From the NCBI GenBank assembly GCA_028456385.1, contig JALNQF010000072.1:1-64000 (forward strand): a stretch of DNA of 64,000 nucleotides, read 5' to 3'. Positions 37,401 to 48,572 of this stretch are shown here, piece after piece. The notes under the pieces are model-generated. The model was not told the origin of the DNA and did no database searches. It saw only the letters and a program-made list of their open reading frames with translations. The position numbers and the translations under genes are program-made. The stretch is from Ophiosphaerella korrae. Lineage: Eukaryota > Ascomycota > Dothideomycetes > Pleosporales > Phaeosphaeriaceae. Each line of letters begins with the position of its first letter. Position 1 is the first letter of the stretch.

Positions 37401-39588
37401 CTAGTCTCCCATGCTTCAAACCCACCAAGACCTGGTGAAGTTGACATACAGATACAAGCCTCGAACCTCGATATGACAGCTGTTCAAATCATCAAAGGAG
37501 ATCGCTGGGTTGATCAGCCTACCCGTGAATGCTCCGGTGTCGTGGTCGGACTTGGGATCGAGGTTGAGCATTTATCAGTGGGCGATCGCGTCGCTGTCTG
37601 GTGTCTGGACACGCTATCCACTCACATCCGAACACATGCAATGTTCGTCCACAAGATACCAGATTCGATCGACCTTGAGATTGCGGCAACCCTGCCTCTG
37701 GCATGTGTTACCGTATGGTTTTCCTTAATCCATACTGCGCGTGTGATTGCTGGCGACAAAGTCTTGATTCACGATGCTACAAGCCCTGTTGGTGAAATTG
37801 GGGTACAACTTGCTATCTTGAAAAATGCAGATGTTTTCGTAACCGTTCGGACGGATGAAGAGAGGGCTCAATTTGCAGCGAAGTACGGGTTACAGCAGAG
37901 CCGTGTTATATCTACTCAACATGGTGGGTTTGTTAATTCTATCCGCCGGCTTACTAACGGCCACGGAGTTGATGTTGTACTCAACACATTTTCTGGCGAG
38001 ATGCTCCAGTCATCCTTCAGTTGCATAGCGCCTTTTGGTCGGTTCCTCGATTTAAGGACAAGCAATGCTCAAACGAACGAGCGGCTGGAAATGGCACCCT
38101 TTACAAAGAATGTCTCATTCATTTCGGTTGACATAAACGTCTTATATCATAAGAATGTCAAACTTGCTGGGGAGACTTTCCAGCAAGCCATGGACTTTGT
38201 GTTAGAACATGAACTCATAACTACTTCAGTCATCAACACTCAGCCATGGTCAAAATTGGCTCACGCAATTGAGTTGGTTCAAGACGAGAATCAAACAAGC
38301 AAAGTGGTTATGAAAACAGAAGTGGAGGATCATGTGTTGGTATGTTCAACGTTCTGTATTAGTGGTGCTTGGCCGCTTGCTTTCCTTTTGCCTACGTTCG
38401 TCTCAAGACCAAGCTGACAATTTTCAGGTCATCCAAGAATCTCCTCCCCCAATCTTGCTGGACCCTGCAGCATCTTACCTATTGGCCGGCGGGTTAGGAG
38501 GCCTAGGGCGCAGCATATCGCATTGGCTTCTCCAGCATGGTGCCCGCAATTTGATCTTCGTATCCCGGTCCGGTGCCTCCCAATCGCTAGCTTCATCCTT
38601 TCTTGCCGAGCTTAAATCTTACGGTGCCCAAATTGCTGTCCTGAAATGCGATATTTCTGACTACGCCGCCCTTTCAACTGCACTTGGGAGGATATTGAAA
38701 GGCTTTCCACCAATCAAGGGTGTACTTCAAGCTGCAATGACTCTAAACGATGCCCTGTTTAGTAACATGACAAGTGAAAAATGGAACGACACCATTCGGG
38801 GAAAGGTCCATGGGTCAAAGAATTTGCATGAAGTGACCACCGACCAACCATTGGACTTTTTTATCCTTTTGTCGTCTTTACATAGCTTTATTGGAAACCC
38901 AGGTCAATCAAACTACGCCGCTGGCTGCGCATACCAAGTGGCACTGGCTAAGTACCGAAACGGACTTGGTTTACCTGCGGCGGCGATTGACCTGGGTATT
39001 GTAGCTGACGTTGGATATGTGGCTGAGAAACAGATTGACGGGAAGAAGGTCAAGGTACAGAATTTCAAGCATATCAGTGAGACTGAAATGCTGGCTTTGG
39101 TTGAGTTAGGGATCAGAGAGCCGAGCCTTGGTCATCTGGTTACCGGACTAGATTCAGATATGGATGCCCTCGGTTGGGGGGATAGCGCGCCATTCTTCGC
39201 CCTGGATCCAGTACTCTCACATCTTGACTACCTTCGACCGCATCTACGGACGTTAGACTCTAAGCAAGCCGTAAGAGAGTCAATAACCTCTACCCTAGCT
39301 CTCTCATTACCTACACAGATTGCCGCTTCAACATCGATAGAGCAAACGCAGAATGCAATTCAGATTGCGCTGACTAAGAAGCTCTCTAGTAGCTTGATGA
39401 TGGACCCGAATGAAATTGATGAGAACAGGCCCATGAGCGCCTACGGGACGGACTCGCTTGTCGCTGTGGAGATGAAGAACTGGATTCAGCGTGAAACCAA
39501 AGTTGTGGTGTCAGTATTTGATATTTTACAGAGCGGTAGCATTGGCGAACTTGTGGATCGGATTGCACAGCGAGTTACAATAGGGTAA
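31469..39588 (+). CDS. Highly reducing type I polyketide synthase (KS-AT-DH-CMeT-ER-KR-ACP)
   Basis: The proposed CDS joins 31469-31663, 31710-32788, 32847-34376, 34494-35306, 35357-38339 and 38428-39588 (2,586 aa; spliced length divisible by three). Domains and key residues visible are: KS (about 10-430) with DTACSSG Cys182, EAHGTGT and the KTNIGHLEG His; AT with GHSSGE Ser653 and YHSHH; DH with HxxxGxxxxP His984 and Asp1181; C-methyltransferase with intact EIGAGTGG at 1465-1472; ER about 1890-2195; KR with GGLGGLG near 2221 and Tyr2363; and a terminal ACP with Ser2543. There is no thioesterase or release domain, as usual for fungal HR-PKSs. The ER nucleotide motif (from His2011) reads HDATSPVGEIG instead of the usual GGVG form, so enoyl reduction may be lost. 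The product would be a C-methylated reduced polyketide chain; its identity is unknown. Met1 and Met2 are both possible starts. Confidence 0.95.
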
Positions 39589-39899
39589 TTCTTCACCAAA
39601 GGGTGGGGCAGGGATAAATTGGTATCCCCTGGTCATCACGAGGCGATCAAGAGATAGTATATCCTGTTAATTCTCCAATTTGCCTTGAAAGAGTTAACTG
39701 AGAATGTTTTAATGTCTATGGATCCTCCTGGTGTAAATAATGACTTTGGTCATGACTTTGATTCATTTTCAGCTGTAGCAGGGGGTACCATCATATACTG
39801 TATGTTCCGAACGCCATCAGAATGCACCAAACAGCCAAATATGTACAGCGCTGCCCGCTTGCGGTTTCTACCATCCTTTCTAGCCAGCCAGATCAAAGA
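39589..39899. other. Convergent 3' spacer
   Basis: This is a 311-bp spacer between the PKS stop and the stop of the minus-strand CWC16 gene. It presumably holds both 3' UTRs and poly(A) signals. No gene is seen. It marks the right limit of the secondary-metabolite locus. Confidence 0.7.
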
Positions 39900-40979
39900 T
39901 CAATCAGAATCATAATCCACTAATGTCGGGTACAGACGTGGCCTTTTCGAATCTCCCGAGTATCCTTTTACTTTGGTGGTGACTAAAGACACGGAACCGT
40001 TATTTTTAGTTTCAGAATGATTATGTACTTTTCTCTTCAGGATACCAAGTGTAGGTTTAGTCTTGGGTTTGTTGGTCTCAATCATGAAGGGGTCAACCCT
40101 AGCTTTGGTATTACCAACTAAAACATGCTGCAAGGTTGTTCGCATCTTCTCCGTTTTATGCCCAGACTCTATTTTTGGTGTCGCGAACGCCGAGTCCATT
40201 GATCTTTCAGCGGTCGTATCTTGGAAAAGTGGCTTCCAGGCTATGTCACGCGTATTCTTGTCGATTGCGCTGGATGCGACGAAGTCGATAGCGCCGGCAT
40301 GCATGCGATCGGTTTCCGTCTCGTCGGCAATGCCAATAGCCAGACTGAACCTTTCCTGCATACTCTCCTTGTGTCGCTCTTCTTTCCTCCATACTCTCCT
40401 CTGGTCTCGAAAACCTCGCCTTAGGCGGGCATTGGCTTGGTAAGAATCCCTCCACATAGCGCTCTTATCGTGCAACTCTTCCAATCTCTCCTTGTTCTTG
40501 CACTCAGCACCCTTGTCCTCTATCTTGCCTTCTAGGCTAGCAAAGGCGTCGGTCCGCCGCCGCTCCTTCTCTTCCACTGTCAGAAACTTAAGCTCCCCCT
40601 CGGCTTCATCTTCTCTAGTCTCAGGCCCGTAATCTCTTTTTCTGGCGCCTTCAACAACGACATACGTAGCATTTTTTGGATCTGTTCTGATCTCCCACCG
40701 GCCGCCGCACGCATTGTGTTTCATACAGAAACTCCATATTGGTGTGCTATAGTAGTTGCCTACTTTCTTCTTTTCCGCGTTAAACCGCACGCCTTGGCCA
40801 ACAATAGCGGCAGGGGCGCAATGGTCGCACCATACCGCGAAAGGGAGCTCAAAGCGAACGGTGAGGATTCCCTCAGAAATCTTGTTGGCGCGTTTTCCGA
40901 GCGGATGTGACGAGGTGTTGAAAGTGGGAGGGTTGACGGCATCAGGCGGGTAATACCGCCCCATATTGAAGCCTTGCAT
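39900..40979 (-). CDS. saf4: CWC16-family splicing factor (CCDC130/Saf4 type)
   Basis: A single-exon, 359-aa protein. Residues 1-115 form the CWC16 core: the start MQGFNMGRYYPPD, then GILTVRFELPF, a zinc-binding pair Cys51/Cys54 (WCDHC), GQGVRFNAEKKKVGNYY, a second pair His88/Cys91 (KHNACGG) and the RTDP strand. The GILTVRF and NAEKKKVGNYY signatures favour the CCDC130/Saf4 branch over Yju2/CCDC94. The family acts in the nucleus with the spliceosome around the catalytic steps. The rest is a charged coiled-coil-like region (about 120-215) and a basic, disordered tail, poorly conserved in the family. Start choice rests on the conserved N-terminus. It is the first housekeeping gene beyond the PKS locus. 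Confidence 0.88.
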   Translation of the reverse strand: MQGFNMGRYYPPDAVNPPTFNTSSHPLGKRANKISEGILTVRFELPFAVWCDHCAPAAIVGQGVRFNAEKKKVGNYYSTPIWSFCMKHNACGGRWEIRTDPKNATYVVVEGARKRDYGPETREDEAEGELKFLTVEEKERRRTDAFASLEGKIEDKGAECKNKERLEELHDKSAMWRDSYQANARLRRGFRDQRRVWRKEERHKESMQERFSLAIGIADETETDRMHAGAIDFVASSAIDKNTRDIAWKPLFQDTTAERSMDSAFATPKIESGHKTEKMRTTLQHVLVGNTKARVDPFMIETNKPKTKPTLGILKRKVHNHSETKNNGSVSLVTTKVKGYSGDSKRPRLYPTLVDYDSD

Positions 40980-41550
40980 GTTGGGCGATATTGGGCGGGG
41001 GACTGAAGCAATGTATGTTGGACTATGACAGCGGTGGTAGTGGTGGTGGTGACGGTGACGATAATGGCGATCGAATTCGTATTAGGTAAGCCAGCTAGGA
41101 AAGAAGTCCTTCTGCGCAACAAGGACCACAACTTCTGCGGTCAGAGATCTGGTCATTGCGTTCAGAACTTTCCTTGTGTGGCAAGTTGATTAAGGTTGCT
41201 GTTGATTGCGGCACTAAAAGGCTTGTCTCACTGCCGTTCTGCCGCGGCAACGAAATCAACACTTGCCTATCTTACTGTCTAGGTTTAGTCAAGTACCTGG
41301 CCAACGTGAAACACAATGCCGCAACATCGCAATCTGGCATGGATAGGTAGAGCTTGGGGAGGGCTAATATTCTTGGGCAGACTTGGTGGCAATGGCGTAC
41401 TCATTAAACGTGTATCATTGTTCTACTGTTGCAGTTTCTTTTCATGTTGCCATCTAATGTCCCTGCTACCTTTTGGTCATGTGTAGCCATTGAACTTCCT
41501 TGTTTCAAAGTCTTCAAATGCGCACACACGTTGACTCCTCCCATATTGAC
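40980..41550. other. Intergenic spacer (CWC16 promoter side)
   Basis: These 571 bp lie between the tandem minus-strand genes SUP35 and CWC16. A GT-rich stretch (tggtggtggtgacggtgacg at about 41,036-41,060) lies upstream of the CWC16 start. No gene is recognised. Confidence 0.6.
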
Positions 41551-43807
41551 TTAAGTGGTATCTGTTAGAAGCTTCGTAATCTTTCCAATCGCAATGGTCT
41601 GACCTTGATCACTAATTCTAGTTAGCATTCATACTCGAACTCAACATGACGGACTGGGGGTGCATACCGTAGAGTGAAGCGTCCCAGTTGCGGGTAGTCT
41701 TCGAAACGCTCGACACATATAGACCCAGCAGTACCTGTGACCTCCAATCGAGCAATGATGCTCATGCCCCTAGTAGCAAACCCGGGTGCCTTCTTGCTCC
41801 TACGCCCAGTGCCCTTCTCAAGCTTGTGCAGTAAAGCGGAAATAGTAACTTCTTCTTGAGCAGAATGAACATGTAAAACACAATTGAAGCCAGCTGTCAT
41901 GATGGATTTGAGATCGAGCAGCACAACCTGAGCTTCAAATTGTGACACGCAATGGACTGGCCGTTTCGGCGAGCAGAGCACGTACCCAGGGAGAATGTCT
42001 TCTTCTTCTACGCCTCGAAGACGGATGCGCACTTGGTCACCACATGTTGCAGCTGGGATTTCGTCTTCTTGCTCTCCATAGAGAGCCGAGATGGAGATCA
42101 TCTGCCGATGAGGCATCATGATATACTTGTTCTCTTTCTTTATAATACCTTGAAAGGTCAATGACAATTATTCGATGATCAAAAGTAGTCCTTACCAGAT
42201 TCGATCTTACCCTCGACCATTGTTCCCATGTCTTTGTACTTGGCGGCGATAGGCATCATGAATGGAGCATTAAGCTTGCGCTCGAGAGCCTGCATGCCGT
42301 CCAAGTACTCCAGAAGGGACGGGCCATCATACCAGGGTGCAAGATCCTTTGGGACTCGCTCTTTTATGCCGGTAAATGTTTGCGCGCTGACGGGCATCAT
42401 GGATATATCTGTTTTGGGATTGTATCCAACACCTTTCAAAAACTGTACCAGTTTGGTGGTACACTCCTTGTAGCGGGTCTCGGACCATTCCACAGTTGGA
42501 TCGTCCATTTTGTTGACGACAATGACGAGCTTGTTTACGCCCTGCGTTTTAGCTAACATGGCGTGCTCACGTGTTTGGCCTCCTTTCTCAAACCCAGTCT
42601 CGTACTCACCCTTTCGGGCAGAAATGACAAGAATGCCAACATCTGCCTGTGATGCACCTCCAATCATATTAGGCACATATGTCTTGTGGCCAGGAGCATC
42701 TAGAATGGAATAGCGCCGCTTTTCTGTTTCAAAAAAGCCACGACCGACTTCGATAGTTTTACCTTGTGCACGCTCTTCCTTGTTCAAGTCAAGCGCCCAT
42801 GAGATATACCATGTCTCTCGACCAGCGTCCTTGGCTTCTCGCTTGTATTTGTCAAGTGTTCGCTCGTCAACCATGCCAGTGCTAATAAGAATGCTTCCTC
42901 CAAGTGTCGACTTCCCAGCATCGACATGGCCCAAGAAGATGATGTTTACATGCTCTTTTCCATACATTTCGGCCAACGTAGCCTCGTCGACATCTTCGAG
43001 TTCCTTCTCAACATCGATGGTTTTAGCGACAGGCTTCTCTGACCGTGAGGGGCTGTTGCGGCCAGATGACGGGGTCGGTGAGGTTCTACCTGAAGCAGCT
43101 GATGCAGCCGAAGAAGATTTAGTGAGCTCCCCCGTCTTCACTATGGCCTTGGCAGCAGCGACCTTGGCTCCAGCCTCTGGGGCGGCCTTGTCGACATTTT
43201 CTTTGGCAGTCGAGGGGGCAGCAGCCGGTAGTCCAAGTGAGAGCACTTTTGTCTGGCTGGCTTTCTCTAGCTTCGGGGCTGTTGTGTCGGCGCCTATTGT
43301 CAGGACCTTTGGCTTGGGTGCGCCATCACCGCCAATGGACAGTACTTTTGCCTTGGGAGCGTCGGTTTTGGCATCGGTTGCAGAAGACTGGGCGCTCTCT
43401 GCGCTGGCTTGATCCGCCTCGCCGCGCTTTGCAATCTTGACGGGCGGCTGGCGCTGCTGCTGTGCCTGTTGCTGGTAGTTGTAGCTGGCGTAGGCCTGTT
43501 GGCCCTGCTGGCCCTGTCCGTACTGCGGATAGGCTTGCTGTGGGTGCTGCTGGCCGTACTGGGGATAGCCCTGTTGATAGCTGTACTGCTGTTGTGCGTA
43601 GTTCTGGTTGTATGCTCCGTACTGCTGGTACTGGCCGTAGTCCTGGTTGTAGCCGCCTCCGTATGACTGCCCCGGGACAAAGGACTGTGCACCGGGCGTG
43701 AAGGAGGCTGCGCCGGGCTGGAAGCCGGCTGCACTCTGGTTGTTGAGACTGATGCCCTGCGTCTGCTTGGAGAGGCGCTCCTCCTCGTCCTCCCAGTTTT
43801 CGGCCAT
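41551..43807 (-). CDS. sup35: Translation termination factor eRF3 / Sup35 GTPase
   Basis: The proposed CDS joins 42196-43807, 41668-42148 and 41551-41611 on the minus strand (introns of 47 and 56 bp; 717 aa; length divisible by three). Without the second splice the protein would lose the conserved DQGQTIAIGKITKL ending, so the 61-nt last exon is needed. Residues about 47-118 are Gln/Tyr/Gly-rich and prion-like. A middle region has three KVLS/TIG-type repeats (154, 168, 188) and Ser/Pro-rich linkers. The EF-Tu-like GTPase has GHVDAGKST (293-301), DAPGH (370-374) and NKMD (432-435), followed by two beta-barrel domains containing RLRGVEEEDILPG. It works in the cytosol with eRF1 to release nascent chains at stop codons. 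It is divergently arranged with the Yrb30-like gene. Confidence 0.97.
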
Positions 43808-44147
43808 TGTGGGTGTGTGGGCGGGGTGTTGGTGGAAGCTGCGTATGTCGGGCGTGCTAAGGAGCGACTCGGCCGTCTTTATAGGCGGCCAGTGGGAGGG
43901 AGATTAGAGAGACGGAAAGGTTCGCAGCGGCCACCCAAGTTTTCGCGGGGTTGCCAGTCGCTGCCCGTTGTGGCGGGGCGGGGCGTTCGGGTTGACTCAA
44001 TGGACCACTAGCCACATGGACGCCACCGAACAAACAATCCATCGCACAACCCACAACTCACGGCCCACAACCTGCTCCGGCCATGGACCGCCTTTGCTGC
44101 CCCATATCTTGTCATAGATAGCCTTTCCCAGAACTCCGTCCCCCACA
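43808..44147. promoter_or_regulatory. Shared divergent promoter region, sup35 / yrb30-like
   Basis: This 340-bp gap between two divergent start codons must hold both promoters. It is G+C-rich and contains ctttataggcgg near 43,876, a possible TATA-like element for sup35 on the minus strand or chance. No other site is claimed. Confidence 0.5.
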
Positions 44148-46513
44148 ATGGACGCCCTCCTAGCCAAAGTATGACTCCACTCCAGGCCCAGCCACGCACC
44201 GCCAACCTGACTGTGACACCTAGGTGACTCAACAGGCAATGAGCTATGCCATCCGGAGCGGCATAGCCATCACCAGTACCTACGCGTTGAAGCAATGTGG
44301 CCGCCTATTGAAGGTCAGCCCCAACTCTCCATGTCACGTGCTGGCCCTGGGCGCATGCTCACATGCGCCAGACAGTCGATGGCCGCATCAAGCAAGAGCT
44401 GGCGGCTGTGCAGGTGCGCCTCGACTCCAAAATAAAGGTAAGCTCCAGCCAAATGGGATCCCTCGACAGCACCCTTACGGATTAGATCATCTCGCCTGCA
44501 ATCGACATGATTGAGCTCATTGCTGCTCGTGGCAACACTTCACTTGAGTCAGCTGTGACACTCACGAAATCACTACGCTGGGACATTCAGTCCCTAGGCA
44601 GCCGCATCGAGAAAGCAGTTGCAGAAGAACAACTCTGCCAAAGAGGCAGCTCAAAAGCCAGGCCCCGAGTGCAGAACGACATCGAACTCAAAAGCATCAT
44701 ATCAGAAATGAAGGTGTTGCTAGAACGCATCGAGGACGCAGTGCCACTGATCAACCTGGCCATCACCACCTCTGGCGTCAACCTTTCTACCACGCTGCCA
44801 GCTACTGTATCGCCATCGCGACTATTACAGGCAAGTACCTTTCTCACTGCTGGGGACATGCAATACTGTTCCTCCAAGCCTGCATCACAACAGATCGGCC
44901 CCACCTTCACACTATCCATGTACATGCTCTTCGCTGGTCATGCAAATCGGCCTCATGAAGAAGGGCTTCGTGAGACCACGTGGAAGGAGGTAATGCACAA
45001 GGCACGCGTGACGCTTCTAAGGGTGCCACTCCAAAGTGTATATAATTTCCCAGTACCATTCGGCCCAGCCCCACCACTAGCCAACCAATCTAACCAACAG
45101 CACATACCTTCGGACAGTAAACTACAAGAGTTTGCCTATCAATTACTTGTCGTTGAAGATCTTGACGACAGCCGCGTACATACTTTGGAGGAAAATGAGC
45201 CACAGCCAGAGCCGTATGATGGCATTCAGCAAGCTGGCGTGCGCGAGATTATACCCATCCATGAAGTTTCCAAGATATTTTATGCGGATACAGGCAAAAT
45301 ACTCAACATTGGCAGTGAGGGCGAAGCAAATAACCCAATATTGTTACTAAAGCGAGACATCAACGCTGCACCACCGCGTCGTATGATGGAGCAACAACCA
45401 GCTGAGACAGGTTATGAATCAGATGACTCCCACACTACGGGTGCGGATGGATTAGATAACGAGCAATCTGAACTGGAAGAGCAATTACGTCGCGAGTCAA
45501 CATTAGATCCAAAGAGAGATGAAGAAATAACACAAGAGCCTACCTTCCCTTGGCGTCTGCCGCCAACGCTTGACCTCGAATGGGTAGCATTCGAAGTTTA
45601 CATAGAAGACCCCCCTACGGACTCTGATTTGGATGAAGCCGAAGATCTTGGACGGGAAATTTCCTCGCCTTCACCACTTAATAGTACTTCACATGCAGAC
45701 TCCATATCGCCAGACTTATTGACTAATCTTTCGGGTCTGAATCTAAGTCCATCCACTCCGTCCATGGGATTGCCAGGATCACAGAACACCCAGCTCATCC
45801 CATCCCCCAAGAAGGCATCTACGACTATGCCGCAATATTTATCTCAGCCACCAACCACTCTCCCACCAATCAAAACGTCTTTGTCCCTCCTTGAGATGCT
45901 CATACGTCTCACTGCCCTACAACAATTTCAACAATCCTCTCACCTTGCCATCCCAGATGAGTTTCTCAACTTCTTCCTCTCCGATAGTAGCACTGTTGGA
46001 GCAGGAGGCGACGCCGATCTTCGCCGTCGAGTGCGTCGTGAGGCACGCATGAGGGTTGGCTTTGACCCATATGACGAAAGCCCAATCAAGCGACGAGGCG
46101 AGGAATATCTGGAACATGAATTCCACGACGGGCAGGATCCATATGAACCAGTCTCTCCACCGAATGGTACATTATATGGCAATGAAGACTATCCTAGTCG
46201 TCGTACATCCGCCATCTACTCACGGTCCCGCTCAGGTACCCCCATCCGCTCCCTAAGTTCGCCATATTTTCCCAAATCGCAGGCTAGCATAGACAGCCGA
46301 TCAAAATTCTCGGCAGAGCTATTACGAGGGGATCGACCTTCGCCAAGCCCACTTTTACGGCGTACGATCACGCAACCCAGCTTTCAAGGTCCACTAACTG
46401 CGCCTCAGACTTCAAGCTCATCGCGACAGGATCAAGTTGGTGTAGCATCGCGGTCTTTTAGGGGCAGTGTAGCTCCTGATACGCCACCTAGTAGCACTAG
46501 AAAACTTGGATAA
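44148..46513 (+). CDS. RanGTP-binding protein (Yrb30-like)
   Basis: The proposed CDS joins 44148-44168, 44224-44313, 44372-44437 and 44486-46513 (introns of 55, 58 and 48 bp; 734 aa; divisible by three). The first exon encodes only seven residues. The N-terminal half resembles the fungal Ran-binding family (Pfam type Ran-binding, defined by yeast Yrb30). Landmarks are IISPAIDMIELIAARGNTS, the stretch LINLAITTSGVNLS, and TFLTAGDMQY followed by GPTFTLSMYMLFAGHA. Yrb30 binds Ran in its GTP form and competes with RanBP1. The C-terminal half (about 340-734) is Ser/Pro/Glu-rich and probably disordered, with acidic patches. The role is assigned by family only. Confidence 0.78.
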
Positions 46514-46841
46514 CCAATCGTCATACAATTTGCTGGGAAATGGCAAGGTTCACGGTTGTACTAAACCGAGCTAGCTTACTGGGAATTATAAGTCATATGC
46601 GGTTCATCATCAATTAGACGTATTAAGCAGGCGTTGGCGGACCGCCTTATCAATACGAGTTCTTATTTTGTTTGACAAGTTGACATTTAGTGGTGGAGAG
46701 AGAAAGATAGTATTTACGAAGATCCAATACCATACAAAAGCCCTTCCATATCATCAATATTTAAAATAGGTTATCCTTCATAACACCATTGCGCCGAATC
46801 TACATGGCAAGAAGCATGGAAATGTTGGAACGGGCTTCAGC
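46514..46841. other. Convergent 3' spacer
   Basis: 328 bp between the stop codons of the Yrb30-like gene and the BSD-domain gene. No gene is seen. Confidence 0.6.
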
Positions 46842-48349
46842 CTACTCCCAATCTTCCTCTTCGCTCTCCTCGTCACTTTCCTCAGTCTGAGCCTTATTCT
46901 TGTCCTGCTGAGGACTGCCTGGCGCACGACTTGTTGCACCACTAACTACATCGTAACTTGCATCACTGTCTGCTACACTCTTCTCATCATTTGATCGGCG
47001 GGGCTGTGCTGGTTTCAGAGTTTCTTCCTTGGTTGGCTTTGGTACGCTTTCTGCCGCAGGTTTGAGCGTTTCTCTTGAGGCAGCTAGATTTGTAGCTGAC
47101 TTGTTAGCGGGTTGCTGGGCAGAAGCGACGGATGAGGATTCATCATCTGACGACGATTCTTCGTCGGAAGATTCGTCCTCGTCCTCGTCCTCTTCTTCTT
47201 CTCCTTCTTCTTCCCCCCCTTCTTCTTCCCCCCCTTCTTCTTCCCCCCCTTCTTCTTCTCCCCCTTCTTCAGAGTCTTCGTCCCAAGCTACTTCCTCTTC
47301 GGCCGTAGGTGCGGATGCTGGGTCGGATTAGACACGCGTCCAATGGTGAGATGGTGAATCGGATTACATACCCTTGAGCATTTCGCGTCTCCTTTGCTCT
47401 TCACTCTCAATGACGTGCCTTAGGAAGTAGTACCGCTCCCAGAATGTGGCATACTCGACCTTTTCGGGCACACATTTCTCCATGGCGGACCTCAGTTCAG
47501 GATGCTTGTCCAAGTCCTTTGCAATGGCACTGGTCTTGTCATCGACATTGAATCCAGGCCTCCACTTCTCCCACTCGGGGCTCACGGGATCGGTGAGAAA
47601 GGAGGCCAGGGTGGAGTGAATGACGTGCAGCTGAGCATCGAAGCGGGTAGCATGCACCACCTTCTTGCCGCTGCTATCTTTGGACTCGAATAGGACGGTT
47701 CCATTCTTCTCGTCCTCGGAGCCGGATGCAGGGGGCGCAATGGAGACGGCATCTGCCAGGAAGTTGCGGATGTTTGTGCCAAACTTGAGGAGGGCCTCGT
47801 CGGCCGCGTCTTCGGCCTTCTCAATGTCCTTGAAGCGTTTGGCGGCCTCGGAACGGAAGCGCAGCAGCACACTGCCGGCCTCCCTGACAATGTCTGCAGG
47901 GAGCGAGTCCGGGCGGTCGGGATGTGCATCGGGGTCGCCTGTGGGGTTGGTGTCTGGGCTGGCAGCGTCGCCAGCGTGCTGGACGGAGAGGCTGCGTGCG
48001 TGACCTATGAGGGTAGAGACGCCGGCGGTGGCGGTCTTACTGGTCTCGGCATACTGCTTACTTGCGCTGTCGTAGTATTGCTCGCCCTAGACGATATACA
48101 GTGAGCAGGGCCGGCGGAGGAGGAGAGAGAGGAGAGAGAGGAGGGGCCGCGTGCCTGCTTCTTCACCGTGCCAAAGAATCCGCCGAGGCGGGCGGCCCAG
48201 GGGCTGCTGGAGATGGCTTTGTAGGCGTCCTGGATCTCGGCATTGAAGTTGCTGGCCGTCTGCTGGTGGGTACTGTCGCCTGCCGCCTGCTGCTTGGTGG
48301 GGTCCTGGGGATAGCTCTCCTCCTGGATGTGATCGTATGCAGAGTCCAT
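46842..48349 (-). CDS. BSD-domain protein with acidic C-terminus
   Basis: The proposed CDS joins 48155-48349, 47372-48086 and 46842-47317 on the minus strand (461 aa; divisible by three). The BSD domain (about residues 225-290) contains [11 protein letters not shown], the Phe-Trp signature of the family, and follows a Tyr-rich region and a GTVKKQGEQYY stretch. The C-terminal third is a run of Glu/Asp/Ser/Gly (DNA 47,150-47,280) ending in EESEEEDWE. The first intron (48087-48154) appears to start with GC rather than GT. The GT alternative at gtgaag would delete VKKQ. BSD domains occur in TFIIH p62 and synapse-associated-like proteins. The cellular role of this fungal subgroup is not established here. 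Confidence 0.8.
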
Positions 48350-48572
48350 GACCGCGTAGCTGCTGGCGGTCGTCACGCTGGCACGAGGTGATGCTGTGAT
48401 GTTGCGAGACACCCTGCGGGAGGTGGGGAACTCCTGCAACCAGCCAGCGCTCGGACGCTTCCGACCACTACAGCGCACATGTTAGGCATGGCCCACCACT
48501 ACAACAGTCTGTATGACTCCAAGATGATGCAGTCTTCTCATTGGATATAATTCATATGTGCGTACAAAATCA

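Noticed and set aside
42780..43666. Long plus-strand ORFs (up to 210 codons) opposite SUP35
   Set aside because: They are antisense shadows of the Ala/Ser/Gln-rich SUP35 coding sequence, with Leu- and Val-runs produced by complementing Gln and Ala codons. The minus-strand gene has all conserved motifs.
47029..47331. Plus-strand Ser-repeat ORF
   Set aside because: It is the complement of the Glu/Asp-rich C-terminus of the BSD-domain protein, which splices into a complete model.
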